Below are positions 7,356 through 13,045 of a DNA stretch of 13,171 nucleotides, piece by piece; position 1 is the stretch's first letter; each line of letters opens with the position of its first letter. The position numbers were made by a program, and so were the translations under genes. The notes under the pieces are model-generated. The model had not been told where the DNA came from. It made no database searches and saw only the letters and a program-made list of their open reading frames with translations. This DNA comes from JAOTYV01 sp041557595 (lineage in GTDB: Bacteria; Pseudomonadota; Alphaproteobacteria; UBA8366): NCBI GenBank assembly GCA_041557595.1, contig JBFFGE010000138.1:1-13171 (forward strand), written 5' to 3'.

Positions 7356-8104
7356 ATCAATCCCTTGCGGATCATATTCGCGCCGACCAGGATCATCATG
7401 ATCAGCACCGCGCGGCGGAACCGCTCGGGCGGGATTCTCTCGCGGAGGATTTGTCCGCCCACGACACCGACCAGGATGATCGCCGTACCGGCAGTCGACG
7501 CCAACAGCTCGTTCCACCCGAGATGGCCGGTCACCGCAAGGCCGCCGAAAAACGGCAGCGCCGAGATGAAATAGATCATCGCGATAGTGCCGATGAACTG
7601 ATCCTTGTCGATCCGCAAGGCGACCAGATAGACCGCCATCAGCGGACCGAGAAAGCTCGAGACCCCGCCCATGATCCCCGACGCGAGACCGATTCCCGGC
7701 GTCATCCACCGTTCCTGACTTTCCGCGATGGTAAACTGAAGAGGAAACAACTGGAGGAGCGACATCAGGATGACGATGACGCCGACCACCAGGGTCAAGG
7801 TCTTGATGTCCATGTTGGTCAGGAAGATCAAGCCGATCACCGTGCCGCCGATCAACGCCGGAAGGGCCGGCCAGAACCGGCGCACCGCCCAGCGGAACCG
7901 GCCGCTTTGCGCCATCTGCCAGACATTCACGCCGGTGATCGGCACCGCCATCAGCGCCATCGCCGTGATCGGGCCGACCAGACCGGACAGCAGCGGCACG
8001 CAGATCAGGGGCAGGCCGATACCGATGACGCCCTTGACCACCCCGGCAAGCAGGAAGACGAAGACGGCGAACACCAACATTTCCGGGCCGAGGTCGAACA
8101 ACAT
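7352..8104 (-). CDS. TSUP-family (TauE/SafE-type) membrane permease, first copy
   Basis: A 250-residue TSUP permease, the promoter-proximal member of the tandem pair. Signature segments are AGVVKGVIGIGLP (residues 20-32) and SGIMGGVSSFLGP (142-154), with hydrophobic segments spread over the whole length. ATG 8104 is chosen because translation begins right before the first membrane segment and a GGTGG stands about eight bases upstream. A longer open frame to 8317 would add a basic, low-complexity N-terminus encoded by the divergent promoter region. The paralogs may act as a heteromer, or each may serve a different anion. The pair is divergent from the Rieske/MOSC operon, which suggests, but does not prove, a shared sulfur-related role. 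Confidence 0.9.
   Translation of the reverse strand: MLFDLGPEMLVFAVFVFLLAGVVKGVIGIGLPLICVPLLSGLVGPITAMALMAVPITGVNVWQMAQSGRFRWAVRRFWPALPALIGGTVIGLIFLTNMDIKTLTLVVGVIVILMSLLQLFPLQFTIAESQERWMTPGIGLASGIMGGVSSFLGPLMAVYLVALRIDKDQFIGTIAMIYFISALPFFGGLAVTGHLGWNELLASTAGTAIILVGVVGGQILRERIPPERFRRAVLIMMILVGANMIRKGLM
7355..7366 (-). promoter_or_regulatory. ribosome binding site and GTG start of the second TSUP gene
   Basis: Read on the minus strand, AAGGGATTGATGTGAGC holds the Shine-Dalgarno AAGGGA, a five-base spacer, the GTG start and, overlapping it, the TGA stop of the upstream gene. It decides the start of the second permease in a frame that has no nearby ATG. Confidence 0.65.
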
Positions 8105-8268
8105 GCGGCGATCCACCGGGATGAAATGCGACGGCGCGGCAAACCGGTGATCGGGTCCGCCGCGCCATGCGAATATCGACAAATTACACTGGAGAGGCGG
8201 ACGCAGGAAATCTATAAATAAAGCCTTCTCCTTTCCCTTCCCCTCACAACAATAGACGGACCGCAGCC
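8105..8268. promoter_or_regulatory. divergent intergenic region, TSUP pair / Rieske operon
   Basis: These 164 bases must carry the promoters of both units. A TATAAA at 8213-8218 is the best -10-like hexamer for the plus strand, placing initiation about 45 bases before the GTG at 8269, but no good -35 stands 16-18 bases upstream. A pyrimidine-rich stretch (8225-8245) follows. No clear operator palindrome was found. Confidence 0.4.
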
Positions 8269-8583
8269 GTGACGAACGAGAATTGGCATGAAGTCGCAAG
8301 CGCCAACGACGTGGCACCCGAAGCCCCCATCCGAGTCCAGGTCGGCGATGAAGAGATTGCGCTCTACAACGTCGATGGCGAAATCTTCGCCACCAGCAAC
8401 ATCTGCACCCATGCTTTTGCGTCGATGTGCGACGGTTATCAGGAAGGCGAAGAGATCGAATGCCCCCTGCACGAAGGCCGTTTCAACATCAAGACCGGCG
8501 AGGCACTCTGCCCGCCCGTGTCCGACGCCCTGCGCGTCTTCGAGGTCAAGCGCGACGGCGACAAGGTGCTGGTGAAGGTATGA
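8269..8583 (+). CDS. Rieske-type [2Fe-2S] ferredoxin
   Basis: A 104-residue soluble Rieske ferredoxin of the kind that carries electrons to ring-hydroxylating oxygenases and similar enzymes. The cluster ligands are intact: CTH (Cys46, His48) and CPLH (Cys65, His68), with the typical spacing and the GEALCPPVSDALRVFEV region after the cluster. There is no membrane anchor or signal peptide, so it is cytoplasmic. The start is GTG at 8269, with only a weak GACGGA upstream. The reductase gene follows 37 bases later. No oxygenase alpha subunit is encoded nearby, so the electron acceptor is not the usual partner; the MOSC protein two genes on is a candidate. Confidence 0.92.
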   Translation: MTNENWHEVASANDVAPEAPIRVQVGDEEIALYNVDGEIFATSNICTHAFASMCDGYQEGEEIECPLHEGRFNIKTGEALCPPVSDALRVFEVKRDGDKVLVKV

Positions 8584-8620
8584 CCTCGCCCAGCCGGCAC
8601 CGGTAACGGACCTCACTGCC

Positions 8621-9847
8621 ATGCCCAGCTCCGAGACATTCGTCATCGTCGGCGCCGGCCACGCCGGCGGCCGGGCGGCCGAAGCCATGCGAATGCTCGG
8701 ATTCGAGGGCGAGATCGTCCTGATCGGCGCGGAACCCCATCTGCCCTACGAGCGGCCGCCGCTTTCCAAGGAACTGCTGCAGACCGAGGGCGGCGCCGGC
8801 TTCACACTGATCCGAGAGCAGGCCTATTACGCCGAGAACCGCATCGACTGCCGGCTCGACTCGCGAGCGACGGCAATCAACCGGACCGCGAAGACGATCG
8901 CGCTGCAGGACGGCACGTCGCTGCCCTACGACAAGCTCCTGCTGACCACCGGCGGGGACGTGCGCCGGCTCGATCTGCCCGGCGCCGATCTGCGGAACAT
9001 CTTCTACCTGCGCACGCTCGACGACAGCCGGGCGATCGAGGCCCGGCTCGGCACAGCGCCCAACGTCGTCATCGTCGGCGGCGGCTTCATCGGATTGGAA
9101 GTCGCGGCCAGCGCCCGGCGGCGCGGCTGTGCAGTCACCGTCCTGGAGGCGGCGGATCGGCTGATGGGCCGTGCCGTCCTGCCGGAAATCTCGCACGCCT
9201 TTCACGACCTGCATGGCGAACACGGCGTCGATATCCGGCTCGGCTGCGCGATTGGCCAATTCGAGGGCGACGGATCGGTCGAACGCGCGATCACCGCCGA
9301 CGGCGACGCGCTCCCCGTCGATCTGGTCGTAATCGGCGTCGGCATCGTTCCGGATACCGCGCTCGCGGAAGCCGCCGGCCTCGCGGTCGAGGACGGCATC
9401 GTCGTCGACGAATTCTGCCGCACCTCGGACCCGGCCATTTTCGCGGCCGGCGACGTCACCCGTCATTTCAGCCCGCTCTGCGGCCGCCCGATCCGCCTCG
9501 AATCCTGGCAGAACGCGCAGAACCAGGCGATCGCCGCGGCAAAGGTGATGTGCGGCGACAAGACGGCGTTTTCCGAAGTGCCCTGGATGTGGTCCGACCA
9601 GTTCGACGCCAATCTGCAGATCGCGGGTATGCCCGAGGGCTGGGACACCGTGATCTTTCGCGGCGACATCGCGGCCCGTGACTTCATCGCCTTCCAGATG
9701 CAGGATGGCGAAGTGGTCGGCGCCATGTCGCTCAACCGGCCCCGCGACATGCGTTTCGCGCGCCGCCTGATCGGCGCCGGCCGCACCGTCGACGCCGATG
9801 CGCTGGCCGACGAAGCAGTGGCCTTGCGCGACCTCGCGAAAGGTTGA
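8621..9847 (+). CDS. FAD-dependent NAD(P)H-ferredoxin reductase
   Basis: A 408-residue flavoprotein of the rubredoxin/putidaredoxin/BphA4-type ferredoxin reductase family. GAGHAGG (residues 11-17) binds FAD, followed by the family hallmark LPYERPPLSKELL (41-53). GGGFIGLE (153-160) binds the pyridine nucleotide. The acid ending the next strand (VLEAADR, Glu175) points to NADH over NADPH. FAAGDV (274-279) is the second FAD contact, and a C-terminal domain (from about 321, PWMWSDQFD) is the family's usual dimerisation/cap domain. Length is normal. It very probably reduces the Rieske protein encoded just upstream. The start has a weak ACGGA Shine-Dalgarno but begins exactly at the flavin-binding strand. 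Confidence 0.94.
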   Translation: MPSSETFVIVGAGHAGGRAAEAMRMLGFEGEIVLIGAEPHLPYERPPLSKELLQTEGGAGFTLIREQAYYAENRIDCRLDSRATAINRTAKTIALQDGTSLPYDKLLLTTGGDVRRLDLPGADLRNIFYLRTLDDSRAIEARLGTAPNVVIVGGGFIGLEVAASARRRGCAVTVLEAADRLMGRAVLPEISHAFHDLHGEHGVDIRLGCAIGQFEGDGSVERAITADGDALPVDLVVIGVGIVPDTALAEAAGLAVEDGIVVDEFCRTSDPAIFAAGDVTRHFSPLCGRPIRLESWQNAQNQAIAAAKVMCGDKTAFSEVPWMWSDQFDANLQIAGMPEGWDTVIFRGDIAARDFIAFQMQDGEVVGAMSLNRPRDMRFARRLIGAGRTVDADALADEAVALRDLAKG

Positions 9848-9874
9848 GGCGCACCGTCACCCAAGGAGCAACCG

Positions 9875-10348
9875 ATGACCGAAGGCCGCGTCCTGTCCCT
9901 GTTCACCACCCCCGCCATGTCGCAGGCGATGACCGAGCACGAGACCGTTGAGGCAATTGCCGGCGAAGGGCTCGCGGGCGACCGCTACCAGTTGAAGACC
10001 GGCACCTATTCGAAGAAGATCGAACCGGGCCGCCAGGTGACACTTGTCGCCGAGGAAAGTCTCGCCGCGCTGGCCGCAGATCACGGCATCGAAATCGCGC
10101 CCATTCAATGCCGGCGCAATATCCTGACCCGGGGCATCGCGCTGCCGCCCCTGGTCGGCAGAGAGATCGCGATCGGCCCGGTCCGCCTCCGGGTTCACCG
10201 GCTCAACCAGCCCTGCCTGTATTTCGAGAAGCTGCTCGACAAGCCGGGCGTCTTCGAACATTGGTGGGACCGGAGCGGCATCAACTGCGAAATTCTCACC
10301 GGCGGCCCGATCCGGGTTGGCGATCCGATACAGGTTTGCGATACATAA
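9875..10348 (+). CDS. stand-alone MOSC-domain protein
   Basis: A 157-residue protein consisting of little more than a MOSC domain, the fold found at the C-terminus of molybdenum-cofactor sulfurases and in mARC, YcbX and YiiM. Visible elements are the GEGLAGDRY turn (residues 30-38), the RQVTLVAEE strand-helix (53-61), CRRNILTRG (79-87), the NQPC segment with the conserved cysteine (Cys114), and a closing GGPIRVGD (143-150). In characterised relatives that Cys binds a molybdenum-cofactor ligand or a persulfide. Members reduce N-hydroxylated compounds or transfer sulfur. AAGGAG stands seven bases before the ATG. The gene lies 27 bases after the ferredoxin reductase gene, which would suit a redox role. 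Function remains inferred. Confidence 0.88.
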   Translation: MTEGRVLSLFTTPAMSQAMTEHETVEAIAGEGLAGDRYQLKTGTYSKKIEPGRQVTLVAEESLAALAADHGIEIAPIQCRRNILTRGIALPPLVGREIAIGPVRLRVHRLNQPCLYFEKLLDKPGVFEHWWDRSGINCEILTGGPIRVGDPIQVCDT

Positions 10349-10382
10349 GAGACAGCCGCCACACGACCGAGGGAGCCCATCG

Positions 10383-10823
10383 ATGAAATACCTGCACACG
10401 ATGATCCGCGTATCGGATCTCGACAAGACGCTCGACTTCTTCTGCAACCTGCTCGGCATGGTCGAAACCCGCCGCACCGAAAGCGAGGCGGGCCGGTATA
10501 CCAACATCTTCCTGGCCGCGTCCGAGGACGTGGAATCCGCGAAAGCGACCAAGGCGCCGGTGGTCGAACTGACCTACAACTGGGATCCCGAGGAATACAC
10601 CGGCGGGCGCAATTTCGGACACCTCGCCTTCAGCGTCGAGAACATCTACGAGACCTGCCAGAAGCTGATGGACGCGGGAATCACCATCAACCGCCCGCCG
10701 CGCGACGGCCACATGGCCTTCATCCGCACGCCGGACGGCATCTCGCTCGAACTACTGCAGGCCAACGAACGCCTGGCGCCGCAGGAACCCTGGGCCTCGA
10801 TGGAGAATACCGGAAGCTGGTAG
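10383..10823 (+). CDS. gloA: lactoylglutathione lyase (glyoxalase I)
   Basis: A 146-residue vicinal-oxygen-chelate protein that matches glyoxalase I, which isomerises the methylglyoxal-glutathione hemithioacetal to S-lactoylglutathione. The four metal ligands are in place and nearly at E. coli positions: His5 (YLHTM), Glu62 (VELTYNW), His80 (FGHLAF) and Glu123 (ISLELLQ). Other hallmarks are DLDKTLDFF and IRTPDGISLELLQ. The frame extends 22 codons upstream into the MOSC gene, but GAGGGAG at 10369-10375, placed seven bases before the ATG at 10383, decides the start. It is the last gene of the four-gene unit (34 bases after the MOSC gene). A glutathione-using detoxification gene fits a stress or detoxification theme for the operon. 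Confidence 0.93.
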   Translation: MKYLHTMIRVSDLDKTLDFFCNLLGMVETRRTESEAGRYTNIFLAASEDVESAKATKAPVVELTYNWDPEEYTGGRNFGHLAFSVENIYETCQKLMDAGITINRPPRDGHMAFIRTPDGISLELLQANERLAPQEPWASMENTGSW

Positions 10824-10850
10824 GGAGCGAGGACTGCCCGCACTTTTCGT

Positions 10851-10955
10851 CAAGATCAGGGTGAGGCCAATACATCGGACACACTCAGCCCCACCGTTTC
10901 TATTTCCGAAAGTCATGCCAAACTATCGGAGGCATTCAGCCTCACCCTGAGCTTG
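10851..10955. repeat. long-spaced inverted repeat with internal degenerate direct repeats
   Basis: CAAGATCAGGGTGAGGC (10851-10867) and GCCTCACCCTGAGCTTG (10939-10955) match as inverse complements in 16 of 17 positions, across 71 bases. Inside lie two imperfect direct copies of a 30-base unit (10867-10896 and 10918-10947, 22 of 30 identical), and AACTATCGGA recurs exactly at 10921 and 10983. The arms resemble the CCTCACCCTGAG core of the palindrome at 12827-12885. The element fills most of the convergent gap between gloA and the cupin gene and could act as a bidirectional terminator or be a decayed REP-type element. Confidence 0.6.
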
Positions 10956-11002
10956 AAGAAGGGTGCGGATGAATAGGCGATGAACTATCGGAACGCCGGC
11001 GA

Positions 11003-11524
11003 TTATCCGTCGCCGCCCTCATCCTTCGCGAAAAAATCTTCGATGGTGAAGGCGTCGCCCGCGGTCTCGTCGACGAACCGCATTTTTCCGTCCGCCCATA
11101 CACCGGTCTTGCCGATGGTGGGGAATTTTGACACTTCCACCGGCGACCGTTCGCCGCCCATCAGATAGGTCAGATCCTCGTCGCCGGTATTGTACAACTG
11201 GTGTACCGCGCCATCGACGGGAAAGCCGATATAATCGCCCGGCCCGACGGCTTCGCGGTCGCCGTCGACCTCCAATGTCCCAGCCCCCTCGAGAATGAAT
11301 AGGAATTCTTCCTGGCAACCATGGGCGTGCGGGATGAAGCTCTCTTTTCCTGGCGGGATCGTTCCCAGATGGAGATGCGCGCGCTCCATCCCGACCATGG
11401 CGGAAAGCCGATGCATTCGGAGGTCGGAATTGGGGTTGAGGGGATGGCTGAAATGCGCGGCCTGCGCCGGGTCGAGCGTCCGCGTTCGCACGATATAGCG
11501 TTCGGCCTTGCCCTTCGCGCTCAT
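11003..11524 (-). CDS. cupin-domain protein
   Basis: A 173-residue single cupin. Motif 1 is PHAHGCQEEF (His66, His68, Glu72 or Glu73 as metal ligands) followed by LEGAGTLEVDG. Motif 2 is GPGDYIGFPVDGAVHQLYN, with His108 as the last ligand and Asn112. This is a complete metal-binding set. An extra N-terminal part (residues 1-55) and a C-terminal tail (125-173) flank the barrel. Cupins range from dioxygenases and isomerases to ligand sensors, and nothing here fixes the activity. GAGGGG stands just before the ATG at 11524, which is ten bases after the ispG stop, so the gene is probably the second gene of an ispG operon. Confidence 0.85.
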   Translation of the reverse strand: MSAKGKAERYIVRTRTLDPAQAAHFSHPLNPNSDLRMHRLSAMVGMERAHLHLGTIPPGKESFIPHAHGCQEEFLFILEGAGTLEVDGDREAVGPGDYIGFPVDGAVHQLYNTGDEDLTYLMGGERSPVEVSKFPTIGKTGVWADGKMRFVDETAGDAFTIEDFFAKDEGGDG

Positions 11525-11534
11525 CTCGCGCCCC

Positions 11535-12767
11535 TCAACGCGCCTGATAGTGACTTTCGATATAGTCGTCGACGATCTTCTGGAAATCCTCGGCGATGGT
11601 CGCGCCCCGCAGCGTTACCGCCTTCTCGCCATCGATAAAGACCGGCGCCGCCGGCGCCTCGCCGGTGCCGGGCAGGCTGATGCCGATATCGGCGTGCTTC
11701 GATTCGCCGGGCCCGTTGACGATGCAGCCCATGACCGCGACGTTCATGTTCTCGACGCCTTCGTATTTCAGGCGCCAAGCCGGCATCTGGGCGCGCAGAT
11801 AGCCCTGGATGTTGTCGGCCAGTTCCTGAAACACCGTGCTGGTGGTGCGGCCGCAGCCGGGACACGCGGTCACCAACGGAGTGAACGAGCGGATTCCCAT
11901 GGTTTGCAGGACTTCCTGCGCCACGATCACTTCCTTGGTCCGGTCGCCGCCCGGCTCCGGCGTCAGGGAAACCCGGATGGTGTCGCCGATGCCCTGTTGC
12001 AGCAGGATCGCCAGCGCGGCGGTCGACCCGACGATACCCTTCGAGCCCATGCCCGCCTCCGTCAATCCCAGATGCAGCGCGTAGTCGCAGCGGCTGGCCA
12101 GGTTCTCATAGGCCGCAACCATAGCCTGCACTTCGCTGACCTTGCAGGACAGGATGATCTTGTCGCGCCCGAGGCCGAGCGCTTCGGCGCGTTCCGCGCT
12201 GGACAGAGCGGACTGCACCAAGGCCTCTTCCAGCACCTTGGAAGCTTTTTTCGGTTCGGCAAGCTTGCCGTTTTCGTCCATCAGATGCGCCAGCAATTCC
12301 TGGTCGAGGCTGCCCCAATTGACGCCGATCCGCACCGGCTTGTCGTATTTCAGCGCCATCTCGATCATGGTCGAGAACTGCACGTCGCGCTTCTCGCGAA
12401 AACCCACATTCCCCGGATTGATCCGATACTTGGCGAGCGCCTCGGCGCAGCCCGGGTTCTCGCTCAGCAGCTTGTGACCGATATAATGAAAATCGCCGAC
12501 CAGCGGCACGTCGCAGCCGCGCTTGTCCAGCAATTCGCGAATCTTCGGGACCGCCTTGGCCGCTTCCTCGCGGTCGACGGTAATGCGTACGACTTCCGAT
12601 CCCGCATCGGCAAGGGCGGCAACCTGATCGGCGGTTCCCTGGGCGTCCGCGGTGTCCGTGTTGGTCATCGACTGGACCATCACCGGTGCGCCGCCACCGA
12701 CCGGAATGGAGCCGATCATCACCGGAACGCTGCTGCGCCGGGGCGCCCTACCCTGTGCATTCGACAT
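11535..12767 (-). CDS. ispG: 4-hydroxy-3-methylbut-2-enyl-diphosphate synthase, IspG (GcpE)
   Basis: A 410-residue enzyme of the MEP isoprenoid pathway. It reductively converts 2-C-methyl-D-erythritol 2,4-cyclodiphosphate to HMBPP using a [4Fe-4S] cluster in the cytoplasm. The N-terminal barrel carries PVMVQSMTNTDT (residues 28-39), GDFHYIGHKLL (91-101) and RINPGNVG (115-122), plus RIGVNWGSL and LHLGLTEAG. The cluster ligands are CPGCGR (Cys302, Cys305), MGCIVNGPGE (Cys348) and Glu355. The protein is longer than E. coli IspG (372), mostly through the region around 165-200, as is common in alphaproteobacteria. GGAGG stands ten bases before the ATG at 12767. The electron donor is not encoded next to it. 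The cupin gene follows closely. Confidence 0.97.
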   Translation of the reverse strand: MSNAQGRAPRRSSVPVMIGSIPVGGGAPVMVQSMTNTDTADAQGTADQVAALADAGSEVVRITVDREEAAKAVPKIRELLDKRGCDVPLVGDFHYIGHKLLSENPGCAEALAKYRINPGNVGFREKRDVQFSTMIEMALKYDKPVRIGVNWGSLDQELLAHLMDENGKLAEPKKASKVLEEALVQSALSSAERAEALGLGRDKIILSCKVSEVQAMVAAYENLASRCDYALHLGLTEAGMGSKGIVGSTAALAILLQQGIGDTIRVSLTPEPGGDRTKEVIVAQEVLQTMGIRSFTPLVTACPGCGRTTSTVFQELADNIQGYLRAQMPAWRLKYEGVENMNVAVMGCIVNGPGESKHADIGISLPGTGEAPAAPVFIDGEKAVTLRGATIAEDFQKIVDDYIESHYQAR

Positions 12768-12826
12768 AGTTCAACGACCTCCGTTGATATTTTCTGGCCC
12801 GCGCCCTGCGGGCGTCGCGGCAGGGA

Positions 12827-12885
12827 CCTCATACTTCGACAGGCTCAGCATGAGGTCCTCACCCTGAGCCTGTCGAAGGATGAGG
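12827..12885. repeat. REP-like palindrome upstream of ispG
   Basis: CTTCGACAGGCTCA (12834-12847) pairs perfectly with TGAGCCTGTCGAAG (12865-12878). After one mismatch the stem continues for six more pairs (CCTCAT at 12827-12832 with ATGAGG at 12880-12885). The loop is 17 bases. Palindromes with the core CCTGAGCCTGTCGAAGG are familiar as dispersed intergenic repeats in alphaproteobacterial genomes. I know of no function for them. It lies 60 bases upstream of the ispG start and could affect the ispG leader or define its boundary. Confidence 0.75.
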
Positions 12886-12940
12886 CCCGAGACGCTCGCC
12901 CGCTCATTGCATAATCTGTCATTCGCGCCCGCGTAGCCTA

Positions 12941-12988
12941 GATCAACCTGCCTTTAATTAGAATCAATTAAAGGCAGAAAAGTTGATC
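12941..12988. repeat. AT-rich bipartite hairpin
   Basis: An inner perfect 11-bp stem (TGCCTTTAATT 12949-12959 with AATTAAAGGCA 12966-12976, six-base loop) is enclosed by an outer 7-bp stem (GATCAAC 12941-12947 with GTTGATC 12982-12988). The loop-side TAGAATC (12959-12965) can instead pair with GATTCTA (12989-12995), giving a second, mutually exclusive fold. The composition contrasts with the GC-rich surroundings. No gene is encoded here. Confidence 0.65.
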
Positions 12989-13003
12989 GATTCTATAAAG
13001 ATG

Positions 13004-13041
13004 GAGCAGCTTATGTGCGCCCGAATGGGCACACGCTGCTC
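13004..13041. repeat. GC-rich hairpin ending at the IS481 insertion point
   Basis: GAGCAGC (13004-13010) pairs with GCTGCTC (13035-13041). Inside, GTGCGCCC (13015-13022) pairs with GGGCACAC (13027-13034) with one mismatch and loop GAAT; TTAT bulges on the left arm. It stands 15 bases after the AT-rich hairpin and may belong to the same dispersed element, whose far end was interrupted by the insertion sequence. Confidence 0.6.
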
Positions 13042-13045
13042 TAGC
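13040..13045. other. IS481 target site (candidate left copy of the duplication)
   Basis: TCTAGC directly abuts the TGTGG end of the insertion sequence. It fits the NCTAGN target that IS481 of Bordetella is known to prefer and duplicate. The matching right copy would lie outside the window. Confidence 0.5.

Noticed and set aside
1..8104. A taurine/sulfonate utilisation locus built from the TauD fragment, the symporter and the TSUP genes
   Set aside because: The genes are far apart, on different strands and separated by unrelated genes. No tauABC, no sulfoacetaldehyde enzyme and no common regulator are present.
6603..8168. A 521-codon frame that could be read as one large TSUP protein
   Set aside because: Only the last 250 codons encode membrane segments. 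The upstream part is the shifted frame of the first TSUP gene, and a Shine-Dalgarno plus GTG at 7355 explains the start.
10317..10382. A 22-residue upstream extension of glyoxalase I overlapping the MOSC gene
   Set aside because: GAGGGAG lies seven bases before the ATG at 10383, and His5 of the resulting protein falls exactly at the metal-ligand position of known glyoxalase I.
11508..12914. A 468-codon plus-strand frame antisense to ispG
   Set aside because: It has no recognisable domain, has biased shadow composition, and lies opposite a certain ispG gene.
12954..12967. FNR-like site (minus strand TTGATTCTAATTAA, one mismatch to TTGAT-N4-ATCAA)
   Set aside because: It lies about 190 bases upstream of ispG inside a large hairpin whose symmetry already explains the sequence. 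One half-site is imperfect, so oxygen control cannot be claimed.
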